From Lepidostoma basale (taxonomy: Eukaryota > Arthropoda > Insecta > Trichoptera > Lepidostomatidae), in the NCBI GenBank assembly GCA_022606425.2, contig JAHDVF020000468.1:1-64000 (forward strand): a stretch of 64,000 nt of DNA. Reading direction: 5' to 3'. Within the stretch, counting starts at the first letter, position 1, and each line of letters starts with the position of its first letter. The translations under genes and the position numbers were made by a program. The notes under the pieces are model-generated. The model searched no databases. It saw only the letters and a program-made list of their open reading frames with translations, and was not told the origin of the DNA. This document shows positions 45,437 to 55,438 of the stretch, piece by piece.

Positions 45437-45537
45437 ATATTTAAAATACATATAAAAATATTTGTAACAGAATATAACAAGAATAACGAAGATCATCTAG
45501 CCAGAAAATGGCAGCGAGCTGACGAAGCCGAAATCGG
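45437..45537. other. Spacer with a foldback apex remnant (FB8)
   Basis: AAAATGGCAGCGAGCTGACG, then AAGCCGAAATCGG, a decayed version of the 61681-61714 module. Confidence 0.5.
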
Positions 45538-45680
45538 ATGGTGGTCTAGGGGATAGAACGCTTAGCTCCTAATCCAGAGGAGAGGACTTCCTTACTATAA
45601 TCATGAGCTATTTTCTGCTCATATTGAAGATTGTAAAATAAATTCTAATGCCATTGATTCAAATCCTTGGTTTTAATTAT
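45538..45680 (+). mobile_element. SINE-A, copy 2
   Basis: GGTCTAGGGGATAGAACGC head with the B-box region deleted, then the body shared with 7081-7240 (GAGCTATTTTCTGCTCATAT). Confidence 0.7.
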
Positions 45681-45704
45681 TTTCAATATTAATATTAAAA
45701 TAAT

Positions 45705-45860
45705 GCATTGTTTTGGCCGAAACACTATGATACCTTAACATTTTAAACAGTTAAATAAAATAACTTTGCTTTATGTGTCACAATTGTATTTTATTTTATG
45801 CGACAGCTGTTTCGTCAACCTATGTGACATCATCAGGTGTTACAATAATATATCAAATAT
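45705..45860 (-). mobile_element. Foldback family FB1, copy 2 (single arm)
   Basis: Outer end GCCGAAACACTATGATACC, then the minus-strand module CACCTGATGATGTCACATAG...GAAACAGCTGTCGC. Stem II has lost one A on its 5' side. The apex side is truncated. Confidence 0.75.
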
Positions 45861-47109
45861 CAAATATTCGCGATTTTTCGAAACTTTATGTGTATTTGTT
45901 CCTTTGTCAATTTGAATAATTTATATCATATAATTTTTAAGTTCTTGCTGAAATTGAGTTAGTTACCTAAACATTTTAATTAAAATAACGGCTAGTTACT
46001 ATTTATAGGAGAAATTATTAAAGGTGGAAAATACAATAATAAAATACAGTAATTAGAAGGAATAATTACACATAGTATAGAGTCAAAAAACGATGAAACA
46101 TAATAAATTAAAAACGATAAACAATAACAGGAAGAAGATTAAATTAATAAGAAAGGTGACAAAAGTTGTAGGTTGTATTACTATTTTTAAGCTAGATTGT
46201 ATAGGGGAAAAGTTTTTAATGTACTAGTACCATTTATATATAGCTGTCGCGTAAAATAAAATACAATTGTGATACATAAAACAAATGTGTTTCCTGCTTG
46301 CATTGTAAAAATGCTAGAAGATAAATGATACAATATTTAATATTAAAATAATATTTACAAGAAAATTATGTTTCTATTAATGTTCTTGATGTTCGTACAA
46401 CATCCATTGTAATAGATTGTAAATTGAAACATTTCAAGTGAAGTGGTAAAATAGCGTGGGCCAACGCGGAAAAGCGTGACACTCGAAATTCAAGTGGGCA
46501 GAAAGATATTCGTTAAATTATTACATCACAAAAAGGGAAAAGTCCTCGCATAAAGTGGGATTGTGTTCCCGGCAAGACAGGTTATTTTCAGATATTCAAT
46601 TATACTTCTAAGGTAAGCCCATTCGGGGCTCCTTGTGCCGTCCCGCCACCACCCGGATAACTAAATTATATTATTTATTATCTCTAGACTTCCACTGACT
46701 CAGACGAATTATACTAAAGACGAGGAGTAATCGTCTTGAACGTTAAATGACTTAAGAGTTATTAATGAGGCGGAAAAATTTATTTTTGTGAGAGAACTTG
46801 TTGTACGAGTATTTTCATAACTGGATGATGTTTGCGGAAATAAAAGAAACGTGTTATGGCGAAATGTAAATGACCCTTAATTTTTTATTAATTAAAGTTA
46901 TGTCCATGTTATCTATTATAATTTTGGAACTCGAATGACTGGAAGTGTCGCGGTTAGAGATCTTCTTCTTCTCTTTTATCTAGCCATGTCTCATCTATAT
47001 AGAAATGTATAAGCCCCTATATATATGGGCCTATTCAAATAGTCTCATATATGAAATAATTTTCTATCTGGGGCGACTCTTATCAATCATTTTATGACGA
47101 ATTTTTCAG
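45861..47109. other. Unassigned stretch with a second FB1 piece
   Basis: 46240-46290 repeats the FB1 sequence after the ribozyme-like site (AGCTGTCGCGTAAAATAAAA). 46600-46760 is GC-richer. No gene. Confidence 0.5.
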
Positions 47110-47215
47110 AATTAAATCACTGTTTTTTTCTACTTTTGAGTTTATTTGTAAGCCGTCGAAACATTTCGAGAAAAATAAGCACAAAAGTGGAAAAAAACAG
47201 TGTTTTAATTCATAA
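47110..47215. mobile_element. Foldback family FB9 element
   Basis: CACTGTTTTTTTCTACTTTTG and its complement at 47183-47202 are inverted. The apex has GTCGAAACATTTCGAG. Confidence 0.6.
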
Positions 47216-47269
47216 AAATTATTCGTCATTATGGAATTCCTCCTTAAGCTTATCTAAAATTAATATTTT

Positions 47270-47500
47270 TATGTATACAACAGATTGTTTGAGCCCAATT
47301 ACTCTATACAATTTATTTATATAGCTATTACACTGATTCTTCAATTTATTTTTTCATAACATGAGACAGGTAGCGAATCTAACGTCATTTAATTGTTCAT
47401 GAATTCAATACCACACCAAAGACCCTTTGACAAATACACTGCCATTGCCGCCAATCGAACCCGGGACTTTCGGTGTGGTTGTCATAGATCTTGTCTTGTC
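47270..47500 (-). mobile_element. SINE-B, copy 4
   Basis: Collinear with 26386-26620 but more diverged (B-box GGGTTCGATTGGCGG). The tRNA-like head is partly lost. Confidence 0.75.
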
Positions 47501-48000
47501 ACAAAGGTCGTCAGTCGTTTTCTTCCTCCAACTTTAATTATGTCGTCAGATTATCTTTACTGGAGTAAACTGATGCTTCCATTCCTTTCCCATAGTCTCC
47601 ACGTCGAGACAATGGGTGTCCTTCTGTTTGGCGACATATCCTGCCCATTTCTACTGGTGGGATATCCACTACTGGAAGGTGTGTACCTATAAAATGCCGT
47701 TAAACGCCAACAACAAGGCTTCCAGTAAGTACTGGCGTCCTAGAGTGGTCTTTGTGATCGCGCGAGTCCCGGCCAATGTGATCAACAGAAACTCCTTAAA
47801 CATCAGAGCCGTAGCAGACAGGTAGAGGGTGTATGTCATATCTTCAGTGCCACGGAAAATCTCCGCAGGAGGTAACGGAAAATCACTCCAGTAACACTTC
47901 CTAGGAAATTCTATGTTCCCACTGTGGAGAGAGACCATTCGCCATAATGATCGCCAAAGCCGGGGACCTGACAAGGCACTATTAGAAGGTAACTAATGTA
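47501..48000. other. Transposon-like stretch, not placed
   Basis: GC-richer sequence with several short frames on both strands. AATGATCGCCAAAGCCGGGG near 47947 resembles the LINE-C 3' end. No family assigned. Confidence 0.4.
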
Positions 48001-48814
48001 ATGAGCATTTTATATTGTTATTAAGAACCGAAATGTACATTTTGGTCATCACGCTTTTAAATAAATTTAAAAAATATATCGTTTATTAAAAAATCTTTTT
48101 GTTATTATTATACCATATTTTAAATTCTAGATGAAAAAAATATTTTTTTGCGAAGTGGTGTAAATAGTTTCCATTTATTAGCTATTTCCCTGTCATCGGT
48201 CCATCCAGACTTAATTTAATACAGAGTCACGCAGTCTGAGCTAAAAATCACTCAGCCGCATATCTCCGCTTCATTTTAATGACATGGATAGACGGAGAAA
48301 ACCGCAAGAAAAGTCGAGAGACACTTAACAAAAAAGGTGACATATTTTTATTCGAAATAAACTTACTAGATATAGATATATTATTATCTTTTCATTATGT
48401 GGAAAATATTTTGAAAACAAACTCGCTGGGATTGGGGAAGGCATTAGTTTCTTATATTATAATGTTGCATCACAATGCAAATTGTCCATTTTAACTTTCA
48501 TGCTAGCGAAGTGCTTTCTGTTCATCATCATTTCAAGCATTCTTGTGGTCAGTTAGTAAAATATTTGTGTTTGAAGAACAAAAATAGAATGCCGTTTTTC
48601 AAAATAACATAATTTAACTACGCTTAACTAAACGCTTTAACTAAACTAGCACAAGTTAACAACATATATAAGGTTCCCACCACCACCCGAGACTGTTATA
48701 GGACGCAGCGACGCCCTTTCGTCAGTCTCGCTGCACTATCTAGGCCTGTTCCTTGTCCATCCGGGACTTAAGATTAATTAGCACAAGTTAACACTAGTAA
48801 ATACAAACTTTTTC
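48001..48814. other. Unassigned stretch
   Basis: 48660-48775 is GC-richer (CCACCACCCGAGACTG). No gene. Confidence 0.45.
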
Positions 48815-49262
48815 ATAACTAACTAACTAACTAACCATCACGCCGTCTCCCCTGATGGGTAGGCAGAAATAATGGAACGCCACACTGTTCTGTCCTGACT
48901 ACTCTCGATTCCTCTACATTCATACATCTTGTCATGCACGCACGTCGATTTCTCCGACTCCTCACGTGACCGATATTTAATATTTGATTGATTTGATCGT
49001 GCCACGTTTTCTTCGGTCTTTCTCTATTTCTAGCTCCGTTCACGTCGTTTACATATACTTTCTTCACCATTCTGTATTCACTTATTTTTTCCATGTGGCC
49101 AAACCATCTTAACGACCCTTTCATTATTTTGTTCATAACACTTTCATTCGCACCGCATTCACTTCTTATACTTGCATTTAACACTCTATCATGGACAGAT
49201 TTACCACAAATTCGTCTTAGAGATCTCATTTCTATTGCATTTATTCTACTTTCATCATCATT
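48815..49262 (-). pseudogene. RTE-A 3' fragment
   Basis: The minus frame 48831-49268 is open for 145 codons: INAIEMRSLRRICGKSVHDR, SECGANESVMNKIMKGSLRW, RPKKTWHDQINQILNIGHVR. Inverted tail at 48817-48835. Belongs to an NESVMNK/NIGHVR subgroup with 58915-59455. Confidence 0.85.
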
Positions 49263-49667
49263 GTTCAAGAAACAATAAATAAATTAATGCCAAATTATGC
49301 AATATTTTGTTTTAAATCCTGGCAAACAGAAATATATCCAATAAAACTAAGGTGGTAGCGTACAATGGTGATCTTATACATACCATTATGTTTGGAACTA
49401 AGGTATAGAACTGGTAAAACAAGTAATATATGCGATGTAAGTAGAATATATGCGATGGATATTAAGAGTTAAGGTGTAAACTGCAGATATAAGATGCAAA
49501 TGATTGTAGAATAAGGTGTGAATACATGGGAATAATGATTAATGAAACATTGGTAAAGTGAATAAACGTTAACGCTACGAATGGAAAACGTAATCAATGT
49601 ACTCGTAAATTAAACATTCGTTTATCGAAATCAATGTAGTCTTAAATATAGCGGTACAATCAAATAA
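49263..49667. other. Unassigned stretch
   Basis: No recognised feature. Confidence 0.5.
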
Positions 49668-49948
49668 AAGCCGTGCCACGCTGTTTTAAACAAGCTCCTC
49701 ACATCGGTCTCCACCTGCGGTTTAAAACTGTGTAGACACTTGTTTGAAACTAAAATTCGTTTGACCTTCAACAAAATTTGTGGACGGACGCGCATAGTAT
49801 GCTTGTGGATCCACCGTTTAAACACGCATTCCACATGTGGAGAGCTTGTTTACAACAGTATGTGGACGCTTCACCAACCGTGGGCTCCACAGCTCTCCAC
49901 CAAGGTCACCCCTGTGAAAAGTTTTTTTCAAACAGTGTGGCACGGCCT
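49668..49948. mobile_element. Harbinger-type MITE, short copy
   Basis: Inverted ends AAGCCGTGCCACGCTG / CAGTGTGGCACGGCCT with TAA/TTA beside them. An internally deleted relative of 52109-52611, sharing GACGCGCATAGTATGC. Confidence 0.75.
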
Positions 49949-49951
49949 TTA

Positions 49952-50103
49952 GTCTAAATTTAAATATCGGCCACGTGGGGAGTCGTAAGAATTATCATGA
50001 ATGTCGAGGATATGAAGCAATTACGTCATAAAAGAAGAGTATAGCGGTCCATCCTCTCTGCCAACCCTGTCAACGAAACGGCATGATGCTTAGTTAGTTA
50101 GTA
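49952..50103 (+). pseudogene. RTE-A 3' end fragment
   Basis: ATCGGCCACGTGGGGAGTCG to an ETA-type end and TTAG tail, several indels. Confidence 0.65.
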
Positions 50104-50377
50104 TGTTACTTTATTTCATTGTTCACAGCGAAATATTGTATTTGATCGCAGTATAGACGCTTGTATTGAAGCTTATTTCATAACAGCGGTATTTATTTAC
50201 TTGAATCAATCATCGAATCCGTTACGGTTGAACGAACATCTTCAATTGAACAGAGTATACTGTGTCTCTAAGCCAAGAAGCGTTACCTGTATCTATGAGA
50301 ACCGTGACGTACATATATGTTACTTATGTACATGCGTATGAACAAGACGCTGCGAATAATATAAATAAATACTGATT
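50104..50377. other. Spacer
   Basis: No recognised feature. Confidence 0.5.
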
Positions 50378-50415
50378 AACTATATAACCATCACGCCGTC
50401 TCACCGAAGGGGGCG
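50378..50415 (-). pseudogene. RTE-A tail-only fragment
   Basis: ATAACCATCACGCCGTCTCA, the inverted extreme 3' end, directly abutting a plus-strand fragment of the same family. Confidence 0.6.
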
Positions 50416-50427
50416 AAGGGAAACGAA

Positions 50428-50692
50428 GGTTATGAACAAAATAATGAAAGGATCATTAGAATGGTTTTGACTCGTGGAAAGAATGAATGAAGAAAGAATT
50501 GTAAAGAAAGTATACGTAAACGACGTAATTGAACCTAGAAATAGAGAAATATAATTATGATGGCACGATCTAAAAAATCAAATATTAAATGTCGGCCAAG
50601 GAGTTAAAGAAAAAGACGTGCGTGCATGACGTGCGTGCATGACGTGCGTGTTGAATGTTGAGGAAGCGAGATACATATGTCAGGAAAGAACT
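50428..50692 (+). pseudogene. RTE-A fragment, left part, interrupted by repeat X
   Basis: VMNKIMKGSLEWF-like start through MNVEEARYICQER. A 14-bp GACGTGCGTGCAT-type triplication at 50608-50650 is local expansion. Confidence 0.7.
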
Positions 50693-50697
50693 AATTT

Positions 50698-50851
50698 AAA
50701 TTCAAATTCAGAATAGTTTATTTCTCTCGATAGACATTGCAAGCATGTTGACAGTTTAAGTCATCTATTTGAACAGGTAAAATACCAGGAACGCATGAGA
50801 TAAGGTTCGACTTTAGGAATACAAGATACTCCTTAAACTCAAGTGTATTTG
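50698..50851 (+). repeat. Dispersed repeat X, copy 2
   Basis: Matches 43613-43792 and sits inside the RTE-A fragment, splitting CQER from the PSIISA-like end. Confidence 0.6.
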
Positions 50852-50925
50852 ACAGTTTTGCCGTCCATTATTTCTGCCCACACTTTCGGGAAGACGGCAT
50901 GATGGTTACTTAGTTAGTTAGTTTA
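50852..50925 (+). pseudogene. RTE-A fragment, right part
   Basis: CCGTCCATTATTTCTGCCCA to a TTAGTTAG tail. Confidence 0.65.
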
Positions 50926-51177
50926 TACTGCAGATTCGTGACTGCAAAAAATGAAATGCTGATAAAACAAACGTTACTGAAATCTCTTAACTGTAAATAT
51001 GCTCCAATTTATGTAGGAAACATGAGATGTGCAGACTTGATTTAGGCTACGGTCACACCGAAGTGTTTCGTTTGGTGACTCGCTTGCTGTCTATCCGAAA
51101 ATGACAGACTGATTTAACAGCGTTGTTAAATTATTTTATTTGAAAATGTCATGCCATTGATTAAGCCTTTATATTAA

Positions 51178-51679
51178 CCCTTAAATGCATTCTGTATCAT
51201 ATCTGCAACAATTTATTTAAGCGCTTATAACTCTGTATACATGCAATAAATGAACTCCAATGCACAGTGTTGCGTAAGTGTAACAATACGCCGAGCCATT
51301 GTGTTTTTAAATTATTCGAGTAGATGTCTCTGTAAGCAAGAAATTGACATTTTAATAAAAAAAATATAAAAGTTGGGTGCAGATGTGTTAAATTTCTGAG
51401 AGTTTCAACATTTGTTTTCATTGGTTCTACTGGATATAAAACGAAATAAAATAAATGTATATACTCCATAAAGGTGAGTCTACCATTGTTTAATTTTTAT
51501 TATTATTTTTTTTGTATTGATTGCAAAAAGTAAACAAAACATGCAGTGAATAAAATATGAATAAAATCCACAAATAAATTATTACATATTTTTTTTATTA
51601 TTTTTCCCGTTATTTTCAACCTAATTTTAGTATAAAAATATTTTTACTTTTGAATTTGGAAAAATCATGCATTTAAGGG
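51178..51679. mobile_element. piggyBac-like MITE, copy 2
   Basis: TTAA at 51174-51177 and 51680-51683; perfect 13-bp inverted ends CCCTTAAATGCAT / ATGCATTTAAGGG; 502 bp; no transposase frame. Confidence 0.85.
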
Positions 51680-51705
51680 TTAACTTAAATTCAGGAATTA
51701 ATAAA

Positions 51706-51899
51706 CGTGGCACGATCAAATAAATCAAATATTGAATTTCGGCAATGTGAGGAGTCAGAGAAATCGACGCACGTGCATGACACTATGTATGAATGTTGAG
51801 GAAGCGAGAGAAATATGTCAGGAAAGAAAAGTGTGACAGTCCATTATTTCTGCCTACCCCTTCGGGAAGACGGCGTGATGGTTAGTTTGTTAGTTAGTT
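51706..51899 (+). pseudogene. RTE-A 3' end fragment
   Basis: ACGTGGCACGATCAAATAAA to a TTAG tail; close to the coding copy. Confidence 0.8.
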
Positions 51900-52108
51900 A
51901 AAGTAAAAAATATATATAATCTCACATTTATTCTCAAATCGAATATTTTTTTATTGTACACTAAGTAAAATATGGTAAGTACTTGCGCAGAATCAAATTA
52001 ATACATAAAAATTCAAATGTCAGCAAATTTTACTTGATGTCAAATAAAGAAATATTCGATATAAAAATAAATGTGAGTATTTTTTTTACTCAACTTTAAT
52101 TGATTTAA

Positions 52109-52611
52109 AAGCCGTGCCACACTGTTTTAAACAAGCTCTTCACATCGGTCTCCACCGGCGGTTTAAAACTGTGTGGACACTTGTTTGAAACCAAAATTTG
52201 TGGACGGACGCGCATAGTATGCGTGTGGATCCACAGTTGTAAACACGCATTCCACAGTTGGCGCTCCACATTCCACCAGTCAAGGTCAGTTGCATAGCGG
52301 CATCGGTGGAGTGCGGACGTATGAACGAAAATGGTGTCTACGCGAGAAAAAGAAGTGGTCAGTGAATTTATTGAACTGTATAGGGACATGCCCTGTCTTT
52401 GGGACCTAGTCGATAACATACTGAGGTGGGAGCCTTGTTTTAAATAGTGTGGACGCCACATCAACCGTGGGCTTCACATTGCTCCACAAAGGTAACCCCT
52501 GTGGAGAAATTGTTTAAAACAGTATGTGGACGCTACACCAACCGTGGGCTCCACAGCTCTCCACCAAGGTCACCCCTGTGGAAAGCTTGTTTCAAACAGT
52601 GTGACACGGCC
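52109..52611. mobile_element. Harbinger-type MITE, longer copy with MADF remnant
   Basis: Inverted ends AAGCCGTGCCACACTG / CAGTGTGACACGGCCT, flanked by TAA (52106-52108 and 52612-52614). 503 bp. Carries the coding remnant at 52331-52447. Confidence 0.8.
52331..52447 (+). pseudogene. MADF-domain N-terminal remnant
   Basis: A 38-codon frame, MVSTREKEVVSEFIELYRDM then PCLWDLVD, then an unrelated end and stop. The [FL]I-x-LYRD-x-PCLWD pattern is the start of a MADF DNA-binding domain, the second protein usually encoded by PIF/Harbinger transposons, so the MITE derives from an autonomous Harbinger by internal deletion. Confidence 0.65.
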
Positions 52612-52764
52612 TTAATTCGTAAATTAAAGTAACTGTAAAAGTTTAATCAATAATGTGATATTTTCAAATAAAATAATTTGACACGTATGTTAAATCTGTG
52701 TCTGTTATTTTCGGACAGACAGCAAGCGAGTCACCAACCGAAACACTTCGGTGTGGCTGTACCC

Positions 52765-52998
52765 TTACTGGTACGTGACTACACACTCCGGCCGGACTGG
52801 ACAATGGCATTGATGCCGACTGGTCTTCTAATGGGGGCTTTCATTTTCATGGAACAAAAACTCGCTACATTATGCGGTCAGCGATTATACAAAGAAGACA
52901 TTGCCGAGGCTTGTGCCCCCTTGGACACGGAAGAGCGAGCGCCGAATCAAGCACCGGTTCCGCTTAAAAAAGCCGATCGCCTATTTCCTGCTGAGTAG
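52765..52998 (+). CDS. Coding-looking segment of unknown product, partial
   Basis: An open frame enters from the Harbinger end and runs 77 codons to TAG at 52996-52998: LLVRDYTLRPDWTMALMPTG, a hydrophobic run LLMGAFIFM (possible membrane segment), EQKLATLCGQRLYKEDIAEA and a polar, Pro-rich C-terminus ending RLFPAE. G+C is clearly higher than the flanks and codon use looks like a real protein. If the Harbinger element and one TTA are removed, the frame extends upstream about 13 codons to a possible acceptor TATGTAG at 51014-51020. I cannot name it. There is a vague likeness to the C-terminus of small bacterial redox-pump membrane subunits (RnfE type), not enough for a call. A terminal exon or a relic insertion are both possible. 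Confidence 0.4.
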   Translation, partial: LLVRDYTLRPDWTMALMPTGLLMGAFIFMEQKLATLCGQRLYKEDIAEACAPLDTEERAPNQAPVPLKKADRLFPAE

Positions 52999-53689
52999 GA
53001 TGTTATAGTCATTTATTTAATGTCTTTTTGCGAAGTGCGTACATAGATTAAGTGCCAATTCTGAATCGTATGCATCCAAGGATAAGCTGCTAATATGAGA
53101 ATGTGGATGTTGAGTGACTAGGAACAGCCGCCATAAAGTATAATAATTTATATCTCTTTTAACTACGGATATCAGATGTTGGCACTTTCTAGGTACAACA
53201 TTGTTTCATATGATATATTGCAGTTTGCTTATTAATCGTGATTTATCTTATACGACATATTTAATCTAAACCAGAGGTTACAAACATTTTTTTATTATGG
53301 CACAAATCGGAAAAAACGTGAAACCCGTATTCCCCAAATGAACAGTACAAATGTATAACAAATTTAAAGCGTTAATATGTAAGCAAGTGCATAACTAAAG
53401 AGGCAGAATACTTTTATACATATTTGAAATATTTGCTCTTCAACATTTAGGCTTGGCGGACCAGGACGAAAACTCAAGGACACCGGGTAATTTATTTTAA
53501 CTTCATTTATTAATTTCATTGTTATATAAAGGTTTTTGCATTATTTTTTAAAATTCATAGTTCAGTTGGGCTATAAAAATGACATGACAACATATTTTTA
53601 ATGTACATAATATATTATAAGAGTTGTTTTTGAAAATTTTAAAATATAAACTCAATCCTGCTGGCCGTATAATTTTAATAAGATATAAA
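52999..53689. other. AT-rich stretch
   Basis: No recognised feature. Confidence 0.5.
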
Positions 53690-53880
53690 CTTATTAATTA
53701 TCTTAGTCTTTCTTTGTTTAGTTTTTATTATATTTTTACACCTGAAGATTGTGGTAGGTATCCTCCGAAACATGTCGTGTTTATTAATTTTTTTTAAATA
53801 TTTTGTGGATTAAACAAAGTTATTTTCAATTTCCTAAGTATATTACTATGGAATTCCAGAATGTTAATGAATTAGCGTTC
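53690..53880 (+). mobile_element. Foldback family FB5 arm
   Basis: Complement of 14536-14700 sequence. Contains a hammerhead-like module (next entry). Confidence 0.65.
53738..53780 (+). ncRNA. Hammerhead-ribozyme-like motif (FB5)
   Basis: Stem I ACAC (53738-53741) / GTGT (53777-53780); core CTGAAGA (53742-53748; position 7 is free in hammerheads); GAAA (53767-53770); stem III AC-AT-GT; GTC. Stem II here is imperfect (GG-T-AGG / CCTCC plus extra bases). The sister copy on the minus strand near 14600-14637 has a perfect GGAGG/CCTCC with one extra T after the core. Confidence 0.45.
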
Positions 53881-54177
53881 AATTTGTCTTTAACGATGTG
53901 AAATAATTACAGCATAGATCGTAAGATAGATAGATCACTCCAACATGGATCTCTCAAATCTACTGATGTTTTAAAGCCAATATACGGTTTCACGGAATTT
54001 TATATCTTTATACATGTACGAGTATGTCTATAAAAATTGGATTAAAAAAAATACAAATATTAAACATGTCACAGTTATTGAAAATGAATAACAGTTGAAA
54101 GATCTGTAATAAAGAAATTTTAAATACATCGAATACAATTATTCAGGCAACAAGCAAACCAACGAAATATACGAAAT
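53881..54177. other. AT-rich stretch
   Basis: No recognised feature. Confidence 0.5.
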
Positions 54178-54325
54178 ACAAACAAACCACCTAACATGCC
54201 GTTTTCCCGGAGGAGTTTTAAGAGAGAATAGATCGCCTATTATATCCTGACACACCTCACTTTTATCCACCACATTCATATAGCGAGTCATACACACACG
54301 TGGATTTTTCGGCTTCTTACATAGC
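54178..54325 (-). pseudogene. RTE-A 3' part, interrupted
   Basis: Inverted ETA-type end to the ATAGCCGAC (NVGHV) point, where a second LINE begins. Confidence 0.65.
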
Positions 54326-54860
54326 CGACCTTCTTCTTTCCCCTCGCCTCTTCCCGTTACTCGGGGTCGGCTTTTCTTATCATTTGGCGCCAGGTATTTC
54401 TTTCGTAGGCAGCTTCCTGCTTAAGGCCTAGAGCCTTCATATCCCTCTGCATATTTGTCAGCCAGGTAGTTTGAGGTCTTCCTCTCCCTCTCCTACTAGT
54501 CACGGAGAGACACTTTTTCACGACATGGTCGTGAGGTCTCCTCATCACGTGATCGTACTAACGGAGCCTTGTTTCTGACAACTTTTGTTTTATAGGGACT
54601 ACCTTGAAACTTCCTCTCACATATTCGTTGCGCACCTTGTCTTTCAATGTGACTCCTCCTGACCACCACAGTTTTATGGAGTTTTTGTTCATGTATAATA
54701 TATTTTTAGCTGGCCATACTTCGCTTCCGTATAGTAATGCAGGCCGGATAGCTGTTTTATAAATCTTACCCTTTGTCCTTATTGGCATCACTGAATTCCA
54801 GTCAGCGTTCGCCATTTATTCCATCCAGATATTGTTCGGTTGGTTATGTGCGTTTGATAA
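54326..54860 (-). pseudogene. RTE (BovB-like) C-terminal fragment
   Basis: Minus frames 54558-54815 (IRTKGKIYKTAIRPALLYGS; GGVTLKDKVRNEYVRGSFKV) and 54357-54548 (GRGRPQTTWLTNMQRDMKAL; MIRKADPE stop) are adjacent pieces of one RTE-type C-terminus broken by frameshifts. It is inserted in an RTE-A copy. Confidence 0.75.
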
Positions 54861-54960
54861 TATCCTGTTTTCCTCGATCTTTCTAGACTCTACGATACAT
54901 TCTCAGATCGTTAACGCAAGAAACATACCGAACACATAGATGGAGAAAGAATTTTTAAGA
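54861..54960 (-). pseudogene. RTE-A fragment beyond the BovB-like insertion
   Basis: GTTTTCCTCGATCTTTCTAG matches the reversed GRPRKT region. A few tens of bases are lost at the junction. Confidence 0.45.
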
Positions 54961-55400
54961 AATTATACGATAACGTTATAATGAAATACGTTTTTTTAAA
55001 TGCACATTTCTTCAAACAAAGCCTCTGATATTGGCAGTCGAGATAAGTCCTGCGTCTACAGTATTCGGAGCGAATATTCTTATCTCTCTTTAAACACAGG
55101 CAAACGAGATCATTGTTATTTTATCTCCGCTTCGAATAAATAATGGGTGGTTAATTCAAACCGTGTTCTGACTCTCCCAAGCGGCCAAAGGCGAGTTTGA
55201 ACTCGGCGACAAACAACATAATATTGATTTTATTATTTTTTGTGCACCTGCGTTCATTGATATCTCGACTCAAACATAAATATTCAAACGATGAAATCGT
55301 ATTGGGAAATGCAATATTTAATTTTATTCTGCACAATGCAGAATACGTTTCAAGGACTGAACCAAATTATTATTATTATTATTACTTTGTTGAAAAAACT
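54961..55400. other. Unassigned stretch
   Basis: 55140-55210 is GC-richer. No gene. Confidence 0.45.
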
Positions 55401-55438
55401 CTTTACATCATAACTGCGCGAGCCAAATCGATGTAAAG
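55401..55438. repeat. Dispersed 9-bp hairpin repeat, copy 2
   Basis: CTTTACATC / GATGTAAAG with the same GAGCCAAATC loop as 2230-2267, preceded by a (TAT)n run. Confidence 0.55.

Larger units (their letters stand above)
51045..52764. mobile_element. Harbinger-like element, 1.7 kb, loaded with nested insertions
   Basis: Inverted ends GGCTACGGTCACACCGAAG (51045) and its near-complement ending at 52764; the similarity extends about 80 bp inward. TTA stands at 51042-51044 and 52765-52767, the PIF/Harbinger-type duplication. No transposase remains. Inside are a piggyBac-like MITE, an RTE-A fragment and another Harbinger-type MITE. Confidence 0.75.
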
